From contig NZ_JBODSD010000001.1 in the NCBI RefSeq assembly GCF_050632745.1, forward strand, positions 186,001 through 250,000: a stretch of DNA of 64,000 bases, written 5' to 3'. The notes beneath the pieces are model-generated. The model was not told where the DNA came from and did not search any database. It saw only the letters and a program-made list of their open reading frames with translations. The DNA comes from Mumia sp050632745 (lineage in GTDB: Bacteria; Actinomycetota; Actinomycetes; Propionibacteriales; Nocardioidaceae). Every line of letters starts with the position of its first letter. The first letter of the stretch is position 1. The position numbers and the translations under genes were made by a program. Of this stretch, positions 24,981-33,292 are shown in pieces.

Positions 24981-26030
24981 GTGACGTCGTACGCCAGCGC
25001 CGGAGTCTCGATCGAGGCCGGGGACCGCGCGGTCGAGCTGATGAAGGAGTGGGTCGAGAAGGCCCGCCGCCCCGAGGTGCTCGGGGGCATCGGCGGCTTC
25101 GCGGGGCTCTTCGACGCCTCGCAGCTCAAGCGCTACGAGCGCCCGCTGCTCGCGACCTCGGCCGACGGGGTCGGCACGAAGGTCGTGATCGCGCAGCGGA
25201 TGGACGTGCACGACACGATCGGCTACGACCTCGTCGGCATGCTCGTGGACGACCTGGTGGTCTGCGGCGCGGAGCCGCTGTTCCTCACCGACTACATCGC
25301 GACCGGCAAGGTCGTCCCCGAGCGGGTCGCCGCGATCGTGAAGGGCATCGCCCAGGCGTGCGAGGAGGCCGGCTGCGCGCTCCTCGGCGGCGAGACGGCG
25401 GAGCACCCGGGGCTGCTCGGACCGGACGAGTACGACGTCGCGGGATCTACGACGGGCGTCGTCGAGGCCGAGTCGCTGCTCGGCGCCCACAAGGTCGAGG
25501 CGGGTGACGCGGTGATCGCGATGGCCTCGTCGGGGCTGCACTCCAACGGCTACTCGCTCGTGCGCAAGGTCTTCTTCGAGGTGGCCGGATGGGACCTCGA
25601 GCGCGAGGTGCCCGAGCTCGGCGGCACCCTCGGGGAGACGCTGCTGACCCCGACGCGCCTGTACGCCAAGCCGTGCCTGGAGCTGGCCGCGTCCGTCGAG
25701 GTGCACGCGATGTCCCACATCACCGGCGGCGGCTTCGCGGCCAACCTCGCGCGTGTGGTCCCGGAGACGCTGTCGGTCCGCGTGGACCGCGGCACGTGGT
25801 CCCCCGCGCCGGTGTTCGGCCTCGTCGGCGAGCTCGGCAGCGTGAGCCGCCCGGACCTCGAGTCCGCGCTCAACATGGGCGTCGGCATGGTGGCGCTGGT
25901 CGCGCGCGACGCGGCGGAGCCGGCCCTCGAGGTGCTCGCGCAGCAGGGGATCGACGCCTGGCAGTGCGGCGAGGTCCTGGACGTCCCGAGCGGAGAGGTC
26001 GAGCTGGTCGGCGACTACCGCACGATGTGA
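24981..26030 (+). CDS. purM: Phosphoribosylformylglycinamidine cyclo-ligase
   Basis: A 349-aa AIR synthetase that closes the imidazole ring in purine synthesis using ATP. Typical segments are SADGVGTKVVIAQ, DLVGMLVDDLVVCGAEPLFLTDY, LLGGETAEHPG and HITGGGFAANLARV. Length and order match the family. It follows purF by 16 bp with GACGGAGGGTCGC before the GTG, forming the expected purF-purM operon. Confidence 0.97.
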   Translation: MTSYASAGVSIEAGDRAVELMKEWVEKARRPEVLGGIGGFAGLFDASQLKRYERPLLATSADGVGTKVVIAQRMDVHDTIGYDLVGMLVDDLVVCGAEPLFLTDYIATGKVVPERVAAIVKGIAQACEEAGCALLGGETAEHPGLLGPDEYDVAGSTTGVVEAESLLGAHKVEAGDAVIAMASSGLHSNGYSLVRKVFFEVAGWDLEREVPELGGTLGETLLTPTRLYAKPCLELAASVEVHAMSHITGGGFAANLARVVPETLSVRVDRGTWSPAPVFGLVGELGSVSRPDLESALNMGVGMVALVARDAAEPALEVLAQQGIDAWQCGEVLDVPSGEVELVGDYRTM

Positions 26031-26041
26031 TCTGCATCACC
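26026..26041. promoter_or_regulatory. CRP-like site overlapping the purM stop codon
   Basis: TGTGA-TCTGCA-TCACC matches TGTGA-N6-TCACA at nine of ten positions. It overlaps the purM stop (26028-26030) and lies about 130 bp before the DUF3073 gene. A weak call: the first half-site is partly coding. Confidence 0.35.
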
Positions 26042-26168
26042 CACGCCTCCGTCCTCCGGAAATGCTGGAGACGAGACGCCGGGTCGGTTCGCGCATCCTT
26101 GGGCCGAACAGGTAGCCTTAGCGCTACGAGAGACCACATTCCGAGACTTCGCGAGGGGGTCGGACCCT

Positions 26169-26363
26169 ATGGGGCGCGGCCGTGCAAAAGCCAAGCAGAC
26201 GAAGGTTGCACGCAACCTGAAGTATCAGACGCTCGACACCGACTTCGACCAGCTGCAGCGCGAGCTCCACGGTGAGCCCGAGCGCCCTGTCGAAGAGCCG
26301 GATCCCGAGCTTCTCGAGAAGTACGCCGACTACGCCGACAGCGAGTCCGGTCCTCCGAAGTGA
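26169..26363 (+). CDS. DUF3073 domain protein
   Basis: A 64-aa highly charged protein beginning MGRGRAKAKQTKVARNLKY, the hallmark of DUF3073, with an acidic C-terminal half (PDPELLEKYADYAD). This family is restricted to Actinomycetota and is usually encoded right after purM, as here. The basic N-terminus and acidic tail suggest nucleic-acid or ribosome association, but no function is established. It is followed directly by a stem-loop terminator. Confidence 0.92.
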   Translation: MGRGRAKAKQTKVARNLKYQTLDTDFDQLQRELHGEPERPVEEPDPELLEKYADYADSESGPPK

Positions 26364-26371
26364 ATCGTCGC

Positions 26372-26408
26372 TGACGCAGCCCGCAGGGTCCTCCCGCGGG
26401 CTGCGTCA
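26372..26408. terminator. Stem-loop terminator after the purF-purM-DUF3073 genes
   Basis: TGACGCAGCCCGC (26372-26384) and its exact complement (26396-26408) make a 13-bp stem with an 11-nt loop, 9 bp after the DUF3073 stop. It also lies downstream of the convergent ABC transporter gene. Confidence 0.8.
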
Positions 26409-26449
26409 CGCCTTGTCACCGCCTGAACCAGGCGCGCGACGCGAGCGGG

Positions 26450-28237
26450 TCAGACCTGTGTCCAGGACGCCCATAGCGTGGCGTACTGGCCGCCCCGTGC
26501 GAGCAGTTCCGCGTGCGTGCCGTCCTCGATGACGGTGCCGTGGTCCAGCACGACGACCCGGTCGGCGGCCTCAGCCTGGCTGAGCCGGTGCGCGACCACG
26601 AGCGCGGTCCGCCCCTCGAGCACCTCGGCGGCCGCGGCGTCGAGTTGGCGTGCGCCCGACGAGCCTGCCTCCGCGGTCGCCTCGTCGAGGACGACGACGG
26701 GCCGGTCGGCCAGGACCACGCGGGCCAGCGCGAGCTGCTGGGCCTGGGCCGGGGTGAGCGTGCGACCGTGCGCGCCGACCACGGTGTCGAGCCCGTCGGG
26801 CAGCGCCGCGACCCAGCCGAGCGCACCGGTGCGCTTCAGCGCGTCGTGCAGGGCGGGATCGTCGGCCGCGGGAGCCGCGAGCGTGAGGTTGTCCCGCACG
26901 GTGCCGGCGAACACATGGACCTGCTGGGTGACGAGGGCGACGCGTGCGCGGACGCCGCCGCCCCACGTCTCGTACGCCGTCCCGTCCAGCGTCCGGGTGC
27001 CCGCGCTCGGGATGAGGTGCCCGGCAGCGATCAGGGCGAGGGTGCTCTTGCCGGCGCCGGTCGCCCCCACGAGCGCGACCCGCTCCCCGGGACCGACGCG
27101 CAGCGTGACGTCGTGCAGGACCTCGTCGCCGTCGGCGTAGCGGTGCCGGACGCCCTCGAGCACCAGCGCGGGGCGGCTCGCCGGAGTCGCCGACGCTGAC
27201 GGTCCCCGCTCCGCTCCCGGCTCCGCTGCCACTGCTCCGCCGGCGTCGTCCGGCTCCGGCAGCAGCGCGAGCCCCGCCAGGCGCGCGAGCGAGGCGCCGG
27301 CGGACTGCACCTGGTCGAAGGTCGTCAGCACGCCACCGATCGGCCCGAACAGCCGGTGGAAGAACAGCGCCGCCGTCGTCGCCGCACCGACCGTCACCGC
27401 GTCGGCGCGGACCAGCACGAACCCGGTCCCGAGCACGAGCAGGAGGCCCACGAGCTCCGCGCGGTTGGTCCGGGCGTAGAAGCGGGTGAGCATCCGGAAG
27501 ACGGTGATCGAGACGGTCGCGGCGCGCCACGAGCGTGCCGCGATCTGCTCCTGCCACTCCTCCTCGTACCCGATCGCGCGCAGCGTGGGCGCGCTGTGCA
27601 CGCCGGTCAGCAGCGCCTCGGCGCGCTCGCCCTGGGCGATGCGCTCCTCGCGGTAGAGCGGCGCGGAACGGGGGAGGTACCAGCGGAGACCGAGCACGTA
27701 GAACGGGATGGCGCAGAGCCCGGCGAGACCGAGCCGCCAGTCCAGCGCGGCGAGCCCGACCGCGGTGAAGGCGATCGCGACCGAGGACTCGACCGTGTAC
27801 GGCACGGCCTCGTCGAGCGCGGTCGTCACCGTGCGGACGTCGTCGCCGACCCGCGAGAGGACGTCGCCCGTGCCGGCCTCCTCGATCCGGTCTGGCTCCA
27901 GCCCCAGCACCCGCGCGACGACCTCCTCACGCAGCCGGGCGAGCGCGGGGACGACGGCCTGGCCGAGCGCGGCGACGGCGAGCCCCGCGCAGAGCGCGCC
28001 CGCGAGCGCGGCCACCGCGATCACGGCCGCGCCGGTGAGGACGTCGGCCGTGCTGCCGCCGTCCCGGACGACGTCGACGAGGTCGCCGAGGACCCACGGG
28101 GGTACGAGCCCGAGCGCGCCGCTGGCGGCGAAGGCGCCGGTCGCGATCGCGAGCGGCGCCCGCTGCGCCCGCAGGAGCGTCCACGCGAGCGCCACCGTCT
28201 CCCCGCGCGACGCGATCGGCAGGATCGAGCCGCTCAA
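26450..28237 (-). CDS. ABC exporter half-transporter, subunit with intact Walker A/B
   Basis: A 595-aa type IV ABC exporter subunit: six TM helices (about 30-330) then a nucleotide-binding domain. Walker A is intact (GATGAGKST), Walker B with catalytic Glu is intact (VVVLDEATA), and the Q-loop Gln and H-loop His (VVAHRLSQ) are present. The signature motif is degenerate: LTPAQ replaces LSGGQ. The partner encoded upstream shows the reverse pattern, so the two form one functional composite ATP site. The start is TTG, and TTGA overlaps the partner's stop, showing translational coupling. Substrate unknown; drugs, lipids or peptides are possible. Confidence 0.9.
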   Translation of the reverse strand: MSGSILPIASRGETVALAWTLLRAQRAPLAIATGAFAASGALGLVPPWVLGDLVDVVRDGGSTADVLTGAAVIAVAALAGALCAGLAVAALGQAVVPALARLREEVVARVLGLEPDRIEEAGTGDVLSRVGDDVRTVTTALDEAVPYTVESSVAIAFTAVGLAALDWRLGLAGLCAIPFYVLGLRWYLPRSAPLYREERIAQGERAEALLTGVHSAPTLRAIGYEEEWQEQIAARSWRAATVSITVFRMLTRFYARTNRAELVGLLLVLGTGFVLVRADAVTVGAATTAALFFHRLFGPIGGVLTTFDQVQSAGASLARLAGLALLPEPDDAGGAVAAEPGAERGPSASATPASRPALVLEGVRHRYADGDEVLHDVTLRVGPGERVALVGATGAGKSTLALIAAGHLIPSAGTRTLDGTAYETWGGGVRARVALVTQQVHVFAGTVRDNLTLAAPAADDPALHDALKRTGALGWVAALPDGLDTVVGAHGRTLTPAQAQQLALARVVLADRPVVVLDEATAEAGSSGARQLDAAAAEVLEGRTALVVAHRLSQAEAADRVVVLDHGTVIEDGTHAELLARGGQYATLWASWTQV

Positions 28238-29940
28238 CGGAGCACCGCCCTTCCGTAGTCCTCCCGCGCGAGGAGATCGGCGTGCGTCCCTGTCGCGACC
28301 GTGCGCCCGTCGACGACGAGGACGACGCGGTCGGCCTGCTGCAGCAGGGCCGGGCTGGAGGTGATGACGACCGTCGTCGACGCCGATCCCGGGGAGTGCC
28401 GCAGGCTGCGGATACCGGCGGCGATCGCCTGCTCGGTGACGGCGTCGACCGCACTGGTCGGATCCTGCAGCACGAGGACCGGACGTTCCGCGGTCAGGGC
28501 TCGCGCGAGCGCGAGCCGCTGACGCTGACCGCCCGACAGCGCGCCGCTGACCCGGACCCGCCGGTCGAGGCCGTCCGGGTGGCTGCCGACGACCTCGTCG
28601 GCAGCCGACGCGTCCAACGCGGCGGTGAGCCGGTCCTCGGCCGCACCGGCTGCGGGATCGACGTTGAAGCGCACCGTGCCCTCGAAGAGGTCGACGTGGT
28701 GGTGGGCGACGAGCAGGGTCTCGCGACGGCGGTCGTGGGCCAGCGTGTGCAACGGTGCTCCTCCGAGGTGGGCGGCGCCGCTCTCGGGGACCGCCTCGCC
28801 GTTCAGGACGGCGACCAGCGCGTCGGAGGCGGCCGGGTCGTCGACGACGACCGCCACCAGCTCGCCCGGCGCGGCGTGCAGGTCGAGTCCGGCCAGAGGT
28901 CCGGAGACCACCCGGTCGAAGCGGACCGTCGGCCTCGGCGTCGGCTGCGCGTCACCGCCGGGGACGAGGTGGGGCGTGCGGAGCACCGCGCCGACCCGGC
29001 CCGCCGACGCGTGCGACGCCGCCGCGTGGGCGCCGACCTCGGCGAGCATGCCGACCGGCTCGGCGAGGAACTGCGTGAGGCCGACGACGGCGACGAACTG
29101 TCCGAGCGTGAGGCCCCCGTCCAGCGCGCGGAGGCCGGCGACCAGGGCGACCGCGGAGAGGAGCAGGCCGCTGAGCCCCGTCGTGGTGCCGGCGAGGACG
29201 CCCCAGCCGCGTACGGTGCGGACCGCCGCACGGGCCGCGCGTCCGCTCGCGTCGCGGTAGCGGTCGACCGCGGTCCGCTGTGCGCCGACGCCCGCCAGCG
29301 GGCGTACCCCCTGGACGAGGTCGGTGGCCATGCCGGCGGCGCGTGCGACCGCGGCCTGCTCGGTGCTGGAACGGCGCGCGATCACCGGGCTCACCACCTG
29401 CGTGAGCCCCACGACCGCGGGCACGCCGACGAGCACGAGGAGACCGAGCCAGACGTCCAGCCACAGCAGGTACGCCGCGGCGCCGACGATCGCGACGACG
29501 GCGCTCACCGCGTAGCCGAGCTGGCGCACGACGTACGTGACCGCGTCGGTGTCGCTGGTCGCGACCGAGAGCAGCTCGCCGGGCAGCAGTCCGGTGCGGG
29601 CGCCGCGGGGATGCAGCACGCGGCCGGTGATCTCGAGCCGGAGCGCGTGCTGCTCGCGCTGGACCGCGGTGAAGCCCAGCCGTGCGCCGTACCGGTAGGC
29701 GAAGCTCAGCACACCCATCAGCACGCACAGCCCGAGCGCGCCCCACGCGAAGGCGGTCAGGTCGCCGGTCGCGATGCCCGTGTCGATGATGATGCCGATC
29801 GCGACCGGGACGAGCGCCTCGCACACGTGCCACAGACTAAGGAGGGCGTACGACCCGAGCAGGCGACCGCGATGGCGGCGCAGCATCCGCCGCAGCAGCG
29901 CCCCGGCGCTCAGCGGGGGCGCGCCCGCGGGCTCAGCCAT
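28234..29940 (-). CDS. ABC exporter half-transporter, subunit with degenerate ATP site but intact signature
   Basis: A 568-aa partner subunit with six TM helices and a nucleotide-binding domain. It keeps a perfect signature (LSGGQRQRLALARAL) but has lost Walker A (VVVDDPAASDALVAV, no GxxGxGKS/T), the catalytic Glu (LVLQDPTSAVD, Asp-Pro instead of Asp-Glu), the Q-loop Gln (VAHHHVDLF) and the H-loop His (VVITSSPAL). It therefore cannot bind ATP normally at its own site and must work as a heterodimer with the 26450-28237 product. ATG 29940 is preferred; the frame is open 56 codons further. The pair interrupts the usual DUF3073-dehydrogenase-bldC gene order. Confidence 0.9.
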   Translation of the reverse strand: MAEPAGAPPLSAGALLRRMLRRHRGRLLGSYALLSLWHVCEALVPVAIGIIIDTGIATGDLTAFAWGALGLCVLMGVLSFAYRYGARLGFTAVQREQHALRLEITGRVLHPRGARTGLLPGELLSVATSDTDAVTYVVRQLGYAVSAVVAIVGAAAYLLWLDVWLGLLVLVGVPAVVGLTQVVSPVIARRSSTEQAAVARAAGMATDLVQGVRPLAGVGAQRTAVDRYRDASGRAARAAVRTVRGWGVLAGTTTGLSGLLLSAVALVAGLRALDGGLTLGQFVAVVGLTQFLAEPVGMLAEVGAHAAASHASAGRVGAVLRTPHLVPGGDAQPTPRPTVRFDRVVSGPLAGLDLHAAPGELVAVVVDDPAASDALVAVLNGEAVPESGAAHLGGAPLHTLAHDRRRETLLVAHHHVDLFEGTVRFNVDPAAGAAEDRLTAALDASAADEVVGSHPDGLDRRVRVSGALSGGQRQRLALARALTAERPVLVLQDPTSAVDAVTEQAIAAGIRSLRHSPGSASTTVVITSSPALLQQADRVVLVVDGRTVATGTHADLLAREDYGRAVLR

Positions 29941-30022
29941 GGACCACGGGCTGGTCTCTGCGTCGCGCGGCCGAGGCCAGGTCGTGGAGCACGAGGACGA
30001 TGGTACGGCCGGTGTCGCGGGG

Positions 30023-31102
30023 TCAGGGCAGCCAGACCCCGCGCAGGCGCGAGACCTCGCGCATCCGCTGCTCCGCGATCCGGTCGGCGGCGTTCGACGG
30101 AGCCACACCCTCGGCCTTCGCGCGGTGCAGGACGTCGAGCGTCGTCGAGTAGATCCGCGTCGCCCGCGCCTTCGCCCGGTCGAAGGAGAAGCCCTCGAGC
30201 TCGTCAGCCACCTGGATCAGGCCACCGGCGTTCACGCAGTAGTCGGGCGCGTAGACGATCTCGCGCGCGGCGAGCAGGTCTTCCGTGCCGGTGTGCGCGA
30301 GCTGGTTGTTGGCCCCGCCGCACACGATCCGAGCGCTGAGCACCGAGACCGTCTCGTCGTCCAGAGCACCGCCGAGCGCGCAGGGGGCGTAGACGTCGAG
30401 CGGTTCGCGGACCAGCGCCGCGGTGTCGGCGACCGCCTTCACGGACGGGTGGGCCGTCCGCACGGCCTCGACGGCGCGCGGGTCCACGTCGGCCACGACG
30501 ACGTCGGCGCCGTCCTCGACCAGGTGCCCGACGAGGTGCCGCCCGACCTTGCCGACACCCGCGACACCGACGCGGCGACCGGACAGCGACGGTGCGCCCC
30601 AGACGAACTCGGCGCTCGCGCGCATGCCCTGGAAGACGCCGAAGGCCGTGAGCACCGACGAGTCGCCCGCACCGCCGTGCTCGGTCGTGCGACCGGTGAC
30701 GTAGGAGGTCTCGCGGGCGATCAGGTCCATGTCCTCCGGGAAGGTGCCGACGTCGCACGCCGTGTAGTAGCGCCCGTGCAGCGACTCGACGAACCGCCCG
30801 TACGCCCGCAGCCGCGCCTCCGACTTGTCGCGGTGCGGGTCCCCGATGATGACCGCCTTGCCGCCGCCGAGGTCGAGCCCCGCCAGCGACGCCTTGTAGG
30901 CCATCGCCCGGGACAGCGCGAGCACGTCGGCGAGTGCGGCGTGCTCGTCGGCGTACGGGTAGAAGCGCGTACCTCCGAGCCCCGGGCCGAGCGCCGTGGA
31001 CCAGATCGCGACGATCGCGCGCAGCCCGCTCGCCTCGTCCTGGCAGAACACCACCTGCTCGTGCCCGCCGCCGAACGGGGACACCCCCTGTGGACCGTCC
31101 AC
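30023..31102 (-). CDS. vdh: Leu/Val/Phe dehydrogenase (valine dehydrogenase type)
   Basis: A 359-aa NAD-dependent amino-acid dehydrogenase that reversibly deaminates branched-chain amino acids to 2-oxo acids. The catalytic lysines lie in AYKASLAGLDLGGGKAVI, the substrate-side Asp region in TACDVGTFPEDM, and the Rossmann motif is GVGKVGRH. The Streptomyces vdh gene occupies the same position between DUF3073 and bldC. It starts with GTG 31102 after a strong GAGGAGG. It reads away from bldC. Gene name is by family and synteny; leucine or phenylalanine preference cannot be excluded. Confidence 0.92.
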   Translation of the reverse strand: MDGPQGVSPFGGGHEQVVFCQDEASGLRAIVAIWSTALGPGLGGTRFYPYADEHAALADVLALSRAMAYKASLAGLDLGGGKAVIIGDPHRDKSEARLRAYGRFVESLHGRYYTACDVGTFPEDMDLIARETSYVTGRTTEHGGAGDSSVLTAFGVFQGMRASAEFVWGAPSLSGRRVGVAGVGKVGRHLVGHLVEDGADVVVADVDPRAVEAVRTAHPSVKAVADTAALVREPLDVYAPCALGGALDDETVSVLSARIVCGGANNQLAHTGTEDLLAAREIVYAPDYCVNAGGLIQVADELEGFSFDRAKARATRIYSTTLDVLHRAKAEGVAPSNAADRIAEQRMREVSRLRGVWLP

Positions 31103-31261
31103 ACCAACCTCCTCGGTACCTTCTCCCCACTCTAGGATCGGCGCCTCCCGCTGGCGGGTCAGCGGGAGCGAAACGTCCCGATGTCGCCCGCTTGGTTACA
31201 TCTCGGTACGGATTCGGAGATACCCCTCGGCAGGCATAGGTGCGTTTGGCATCATTCAGCC

Positions 31262-31477
31262 ATGGATTCGCACTCCCCCGATGCGGAACGCCTTCTCACG
31301 CCGTCCGAGGTCGCCGCGATGTTCCGCGTGGTCCCGAAGACCGTGACCCGCTGGGCACAAGCAGGCAAGATCAGCTCCATCCGCACCCTCGGCGGCCACC
31401 GCCGGTTCCGCGAGGCCGAGGTCCGGCGCCTCCTCGCGGAGGGGTTCGGACACGACGACGAGAGCCGGGCAAGCTAG
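31262..31477 (+). CDS. bldC: BldC-like MerR-type DNA-binding regulator
   Basis: A 71-aa single-domain winged-helix protein, nearly all of it the BldC core: LLTPSEVAAMFRV, PKTVTRWAQAGK, SSIRTLGGHRRF and REAEVRRLLAEG. In Streptomyces BldC binds head-to-tail on direct repeats and delays development; in non-sporulating actinomycetes its role is open. I chose ATG 31262 because it gives the normal short form. The upstream 159 bp is shared with the divergent dehydrogenase gene, as in Streptomyces, and holds relatively AT-rich promoter sequence (around 31194-31260). Confidence 0.95.
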   Translation: MDSHSPDAERLLTPSEVAAMFRVVPKTVTRWAQAGKISSIRTLGGHRRFREAEVRRLLAEGFGHDDESRAS

Positions 31478-31553
31478 ACCGAGACGCACGAGCAGGCCGC
31501 GCAGCCGCGGTAGAGGGGTCGGGGGACCTCGCACCGCAGACCAGGAGGACGAC

Positions 31554-32006
31554 GTGTCACAGGACTCCGGGCCGCGCTCGGTCCTGCTCGCGAGCGTCGT
31601 CGCCGGCCTCGCCAGCGGCGGTCGTTCGTCGCTCGGACCTGCCGTCACCCGCCTCGTGCGTGGACCGTCGGCCCTCGCCCGAGGTGCCGTGGTCGCCGGT
31701 GTCGCCGCGGAGCTCGTCGGCGACAAGCTGCCTCGTACGCCGAGCCGGCTCGGCGCCGTGCCACTGACCGGACGCGCGCTCTCAGGGGGCCTGACCGGTG
31801 TGCTGCTCGCCCGTGCCCGCGGCGTCTCCGTGGTGACGCCCGCGCTCGCCGGAGCCGCCGCCGCGGTCGCAGGCTCGTACGCCGGCGCCTCCTGGCGCGG
31901 GGCCTGGGCGCGGTCGGGTCGACCGGACTTCCCTGCCGCCGTCGTCGAGGACGTCGTCTCGATCGGGCTCGCGTACGCCGCCTACCGTGCGGTGTCGCCG
32001 TCCTGA
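31554..32006 (+). CDS. DUF4126-like membrane protein
   Basis: A 150-aa hydrophobic protein with about four membrane segments. The signatures ELVGDKLPRTPSRLG, the glycine-rich GRALSGGLTGVL and the late acidic AVVEDVVSIGLA match the DUF4126 family. It starts with GTG 31554 behind CCAGGAGGACGAC. It follows bldC by 76 bp, and its 3' end overlaps the convergent DUF6191-like gene by 25 bp. Function unknown. Confidence 0.78.
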   Translation: MSQDSGPRSVLLASVVAGLASGGRSSLGPAVTRLVRGPSALARGAVVAGVAAELVGDKLPRTPSRLGAVPLTGRALSGGLTGVLLARARGVSVVTPALAGAAAAVAGSYAGASWRGAWARSGRPDFPAAVVEDVVSIGLAYAAYRAVSPS

Positions 32007-32320
32007 CCCTCGCGCCGGCCCGCGGTCGGGCGGAGTCGGACGAGTCCGCGGTCGAGGTCGACTCGTCCCCACGGCGGCACGCCGTCGGCGTCGTCGGCAC
32101 GTCGGACCTTCTGCGACGCCCGGTGCTCGAGGGCGTCCTGCGACCCGGGAGCGACCACGCCGGTGAACGCGTCGAAGCCTGCTGCCGCCACAGGCGTGTG
32201 TGCGTCGAGGTCGCCGTTGCGGCGGCGCCGGCGCGACACCACGACCTCGATCGCCGCGACCGCGACGAGGAGGACCACCAGCGCGGGGAAGGTGGTCGCG
32301 AAGAGCAGGCCGGCGTTCAC
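31982..32320 (-). CDS. DUF6191-like membrane-anchored small protein
   Basis: A 112-aa protein with one N-terminal hydrophobic helix (about 5-28), a basic stop-transfer stretch (SRRRRRN), and the segments AAGFDAFTGVVAPGSQDALEHR and PPWGRVDLDRGLVRLR seen in actinobacterial DUF6191 proteins. The soluble part faces the cytoplasm by the positive-inside rule. Function unknown. Its last codons overlap the convergent DUF4126-like gene. Confidence 0.72.
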   Translation of the reverse strand: MNAGLLFATTFPALVVLLVAVAAIEVVVSRRRRRNGDLDAHTPVAAAGFDAFTGVVAPGSQDALEHRASQKVRRADDADGVPPWGRVDLDRGLVRLRPTAGRREGQDGDTAR

Positions 32321-32349
32321 GCTGTCGAGCGTAGCCGTCGTACGGACGA

Positions 32350-32382
32350 CGAAGGCCCGCAGGCGGTGCCTGCGGGCCTTCG
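32350..32382. terminator. Stem-loop terminator downstream of tRNA-Phe
   Basis: A 14-bp perfect stem (arms 32350-32363 and 32369-32382, core GGCCCGCAGG) with a 5-nt loop, placed 8 bp after the 3' end of the minus-strand tRNA-Phe gene. Confidence 0.82.
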
Positions 32383-32390
32383 GTGAGCGG

Positions 32391-32464
32391 TGGCCAGGGC
32401 CGGGGTCGAACCGGCGACCTTCCGCTTTTCAGGCGGACGCTCGTACCAACTGAGCTACCTGGCC
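32391..32464 (-). tRNA. tRNA-Phe (GAA)
   Basis: A 74-nt cloverleaf on the minus strand. The acceptor pairs GGCCAGG with CCTGGCC and has discriminator A; D-arm GCTC/GAGC; anticodon stem TCCGC/GCGGA with loop CTGAAAA (anticodon GAA); T-arm GCCGG-TTCGACC-CCGGC. CCA is not encoded (CCG follows). No integrase gene or repeated 3' end is adjacent. Confidence 0.97.
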
Positions 32465-32535
32465 GTCGTCGAGCACCAGGTGCTCAACAGTGGTGTGCCC
32501 GGGGCCTGCCCGGGCGAGCACCACTATACAAGGAG

Positions 32536-32565
32536 GGCCCGACCGGGAAGAAACCCGGTCGGGCC
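32536..32565. terminator. Stem-loop terminator downstream of the nitroreductase gene
   Basis: GGCCCGACCGGG (32536-32547) pairs perfectly with 32554-32565 around the loop aagaaa. It sits 13 bp after the stop of the minus-strand nitroreductase gene and before the tRNA-Phe promoter region. Confidence 0.8.
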
Positions 32566-32578
32566 TGCGAGCAGCGGC

Positions 32579-33187
32579 TCAGACGACGGTGATCACGTCG
32601 GCGTCGTCGAGGCGGGGGAGCCGGTCGAACCAGCTGTCCTCGGCGGGGTGGCCGATGTTGACGACGACGAGCGTCTTCTTGGAGGTCCCGGTGTGGAACT
32701 CGGCGTCGATGCCGGCCCCGTCGAAGCCGGTCATGGGACCGGCGTAGAGGCCGGCAGCCCGCACACCGATGATGAAGTAGCCGATCTGGAGGCCGCTGTT
32801 GAGCGCCGCCATCGAGGTGCGGCTGTCCTCCTGGCCGTGGAGCATGTCGCGGATGCCGGGGGCGTGGGGGAAGACCGTCGGCAGGTTCTCGTGGAAGTCG
32901 GCGTCGGCGGCGAGGATCGCCACGAGAGGCGCCTTCGCCGTCTTGGCGCGGTTGCCCTCGGCCATGTGCGGCAGCAGACGCTCGCGAGCCTCGGCCGTCT
33001 CGACCAGCGTGATGCGCAGCGGCTGGCTGTTCATCGCCGTCGGACCGAACTTGACGAGGTCGTACACGGCCCGGATCTCGTCCGGGGTGACGGGCTCGTC
33101 GGTGAAGGTGTTCGCGGTGCGGGCCTGGCGGAAGAGCAGGTCCTGCGCGGCCTGGGGCAGCGCGAGGTCAGGAAGCGTCACGGTCAT
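32579..33187 (-). CDS. Nitroreductase family protein (malonic semialdehyde reductase RutE/HadB type)
   Basis: A 202-aa FMN-dependent oxidoreductase. It opens with the family pattern LFRQARTANTFTDEPVT, followed by the FMN-binding FGPTAMNSQPLRI and GFDGAGIDAEF, and ends in the IGHPAED segment. This subgroup (RutE-like) reduces malonic semialdehyde or related aldehydes and nitro compounds with NAD(P)H. The start is ATG 33187. The 105-bp divergent region to the AraC-type gene contains short inverted repeats GCAC-N5-GTGC and GTGGCG-TT-CGCCAC, candidate operators for that regulator. Confidence 0.88.
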   Translation of the reverse strand: MTVTLPDLALPQAAQDLLFRQARTANTFTDEPVTPDEIRAVYDLVKFGPTAMNSQPLRITLVETAEARERLLPHMAEGNRAKTAKAPLVAILAADADFHENLPTVFPHAPGIRDMLHGQEDSRTSMAALNSGLQIGYFIIGVRAAGLYAGPMTGFDGAGIDAEFHTGTSKKTLVVVNIGHPAEDSWFDRLPRLDDADVITVV

Positions 33188-33292
33188 GGTGGTTGAAACG
33201 GCAAGCACTTTAGGTGCATTCCGCAACCAGATGTGGCGTTCGCCACGTGTCGGTCCGAAGTGGGACCCTAGGGGCCGGGACAGGGGGACGGC

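Noticed and set aside
28234..29940. Pseudogene call for the ABC subunit lacking Walker A
   Set aside because: The frame is intact, LSGGQ is perfect, and the losses are exactly complementary to the partner, which fits a functional asymmetric heterodimer.
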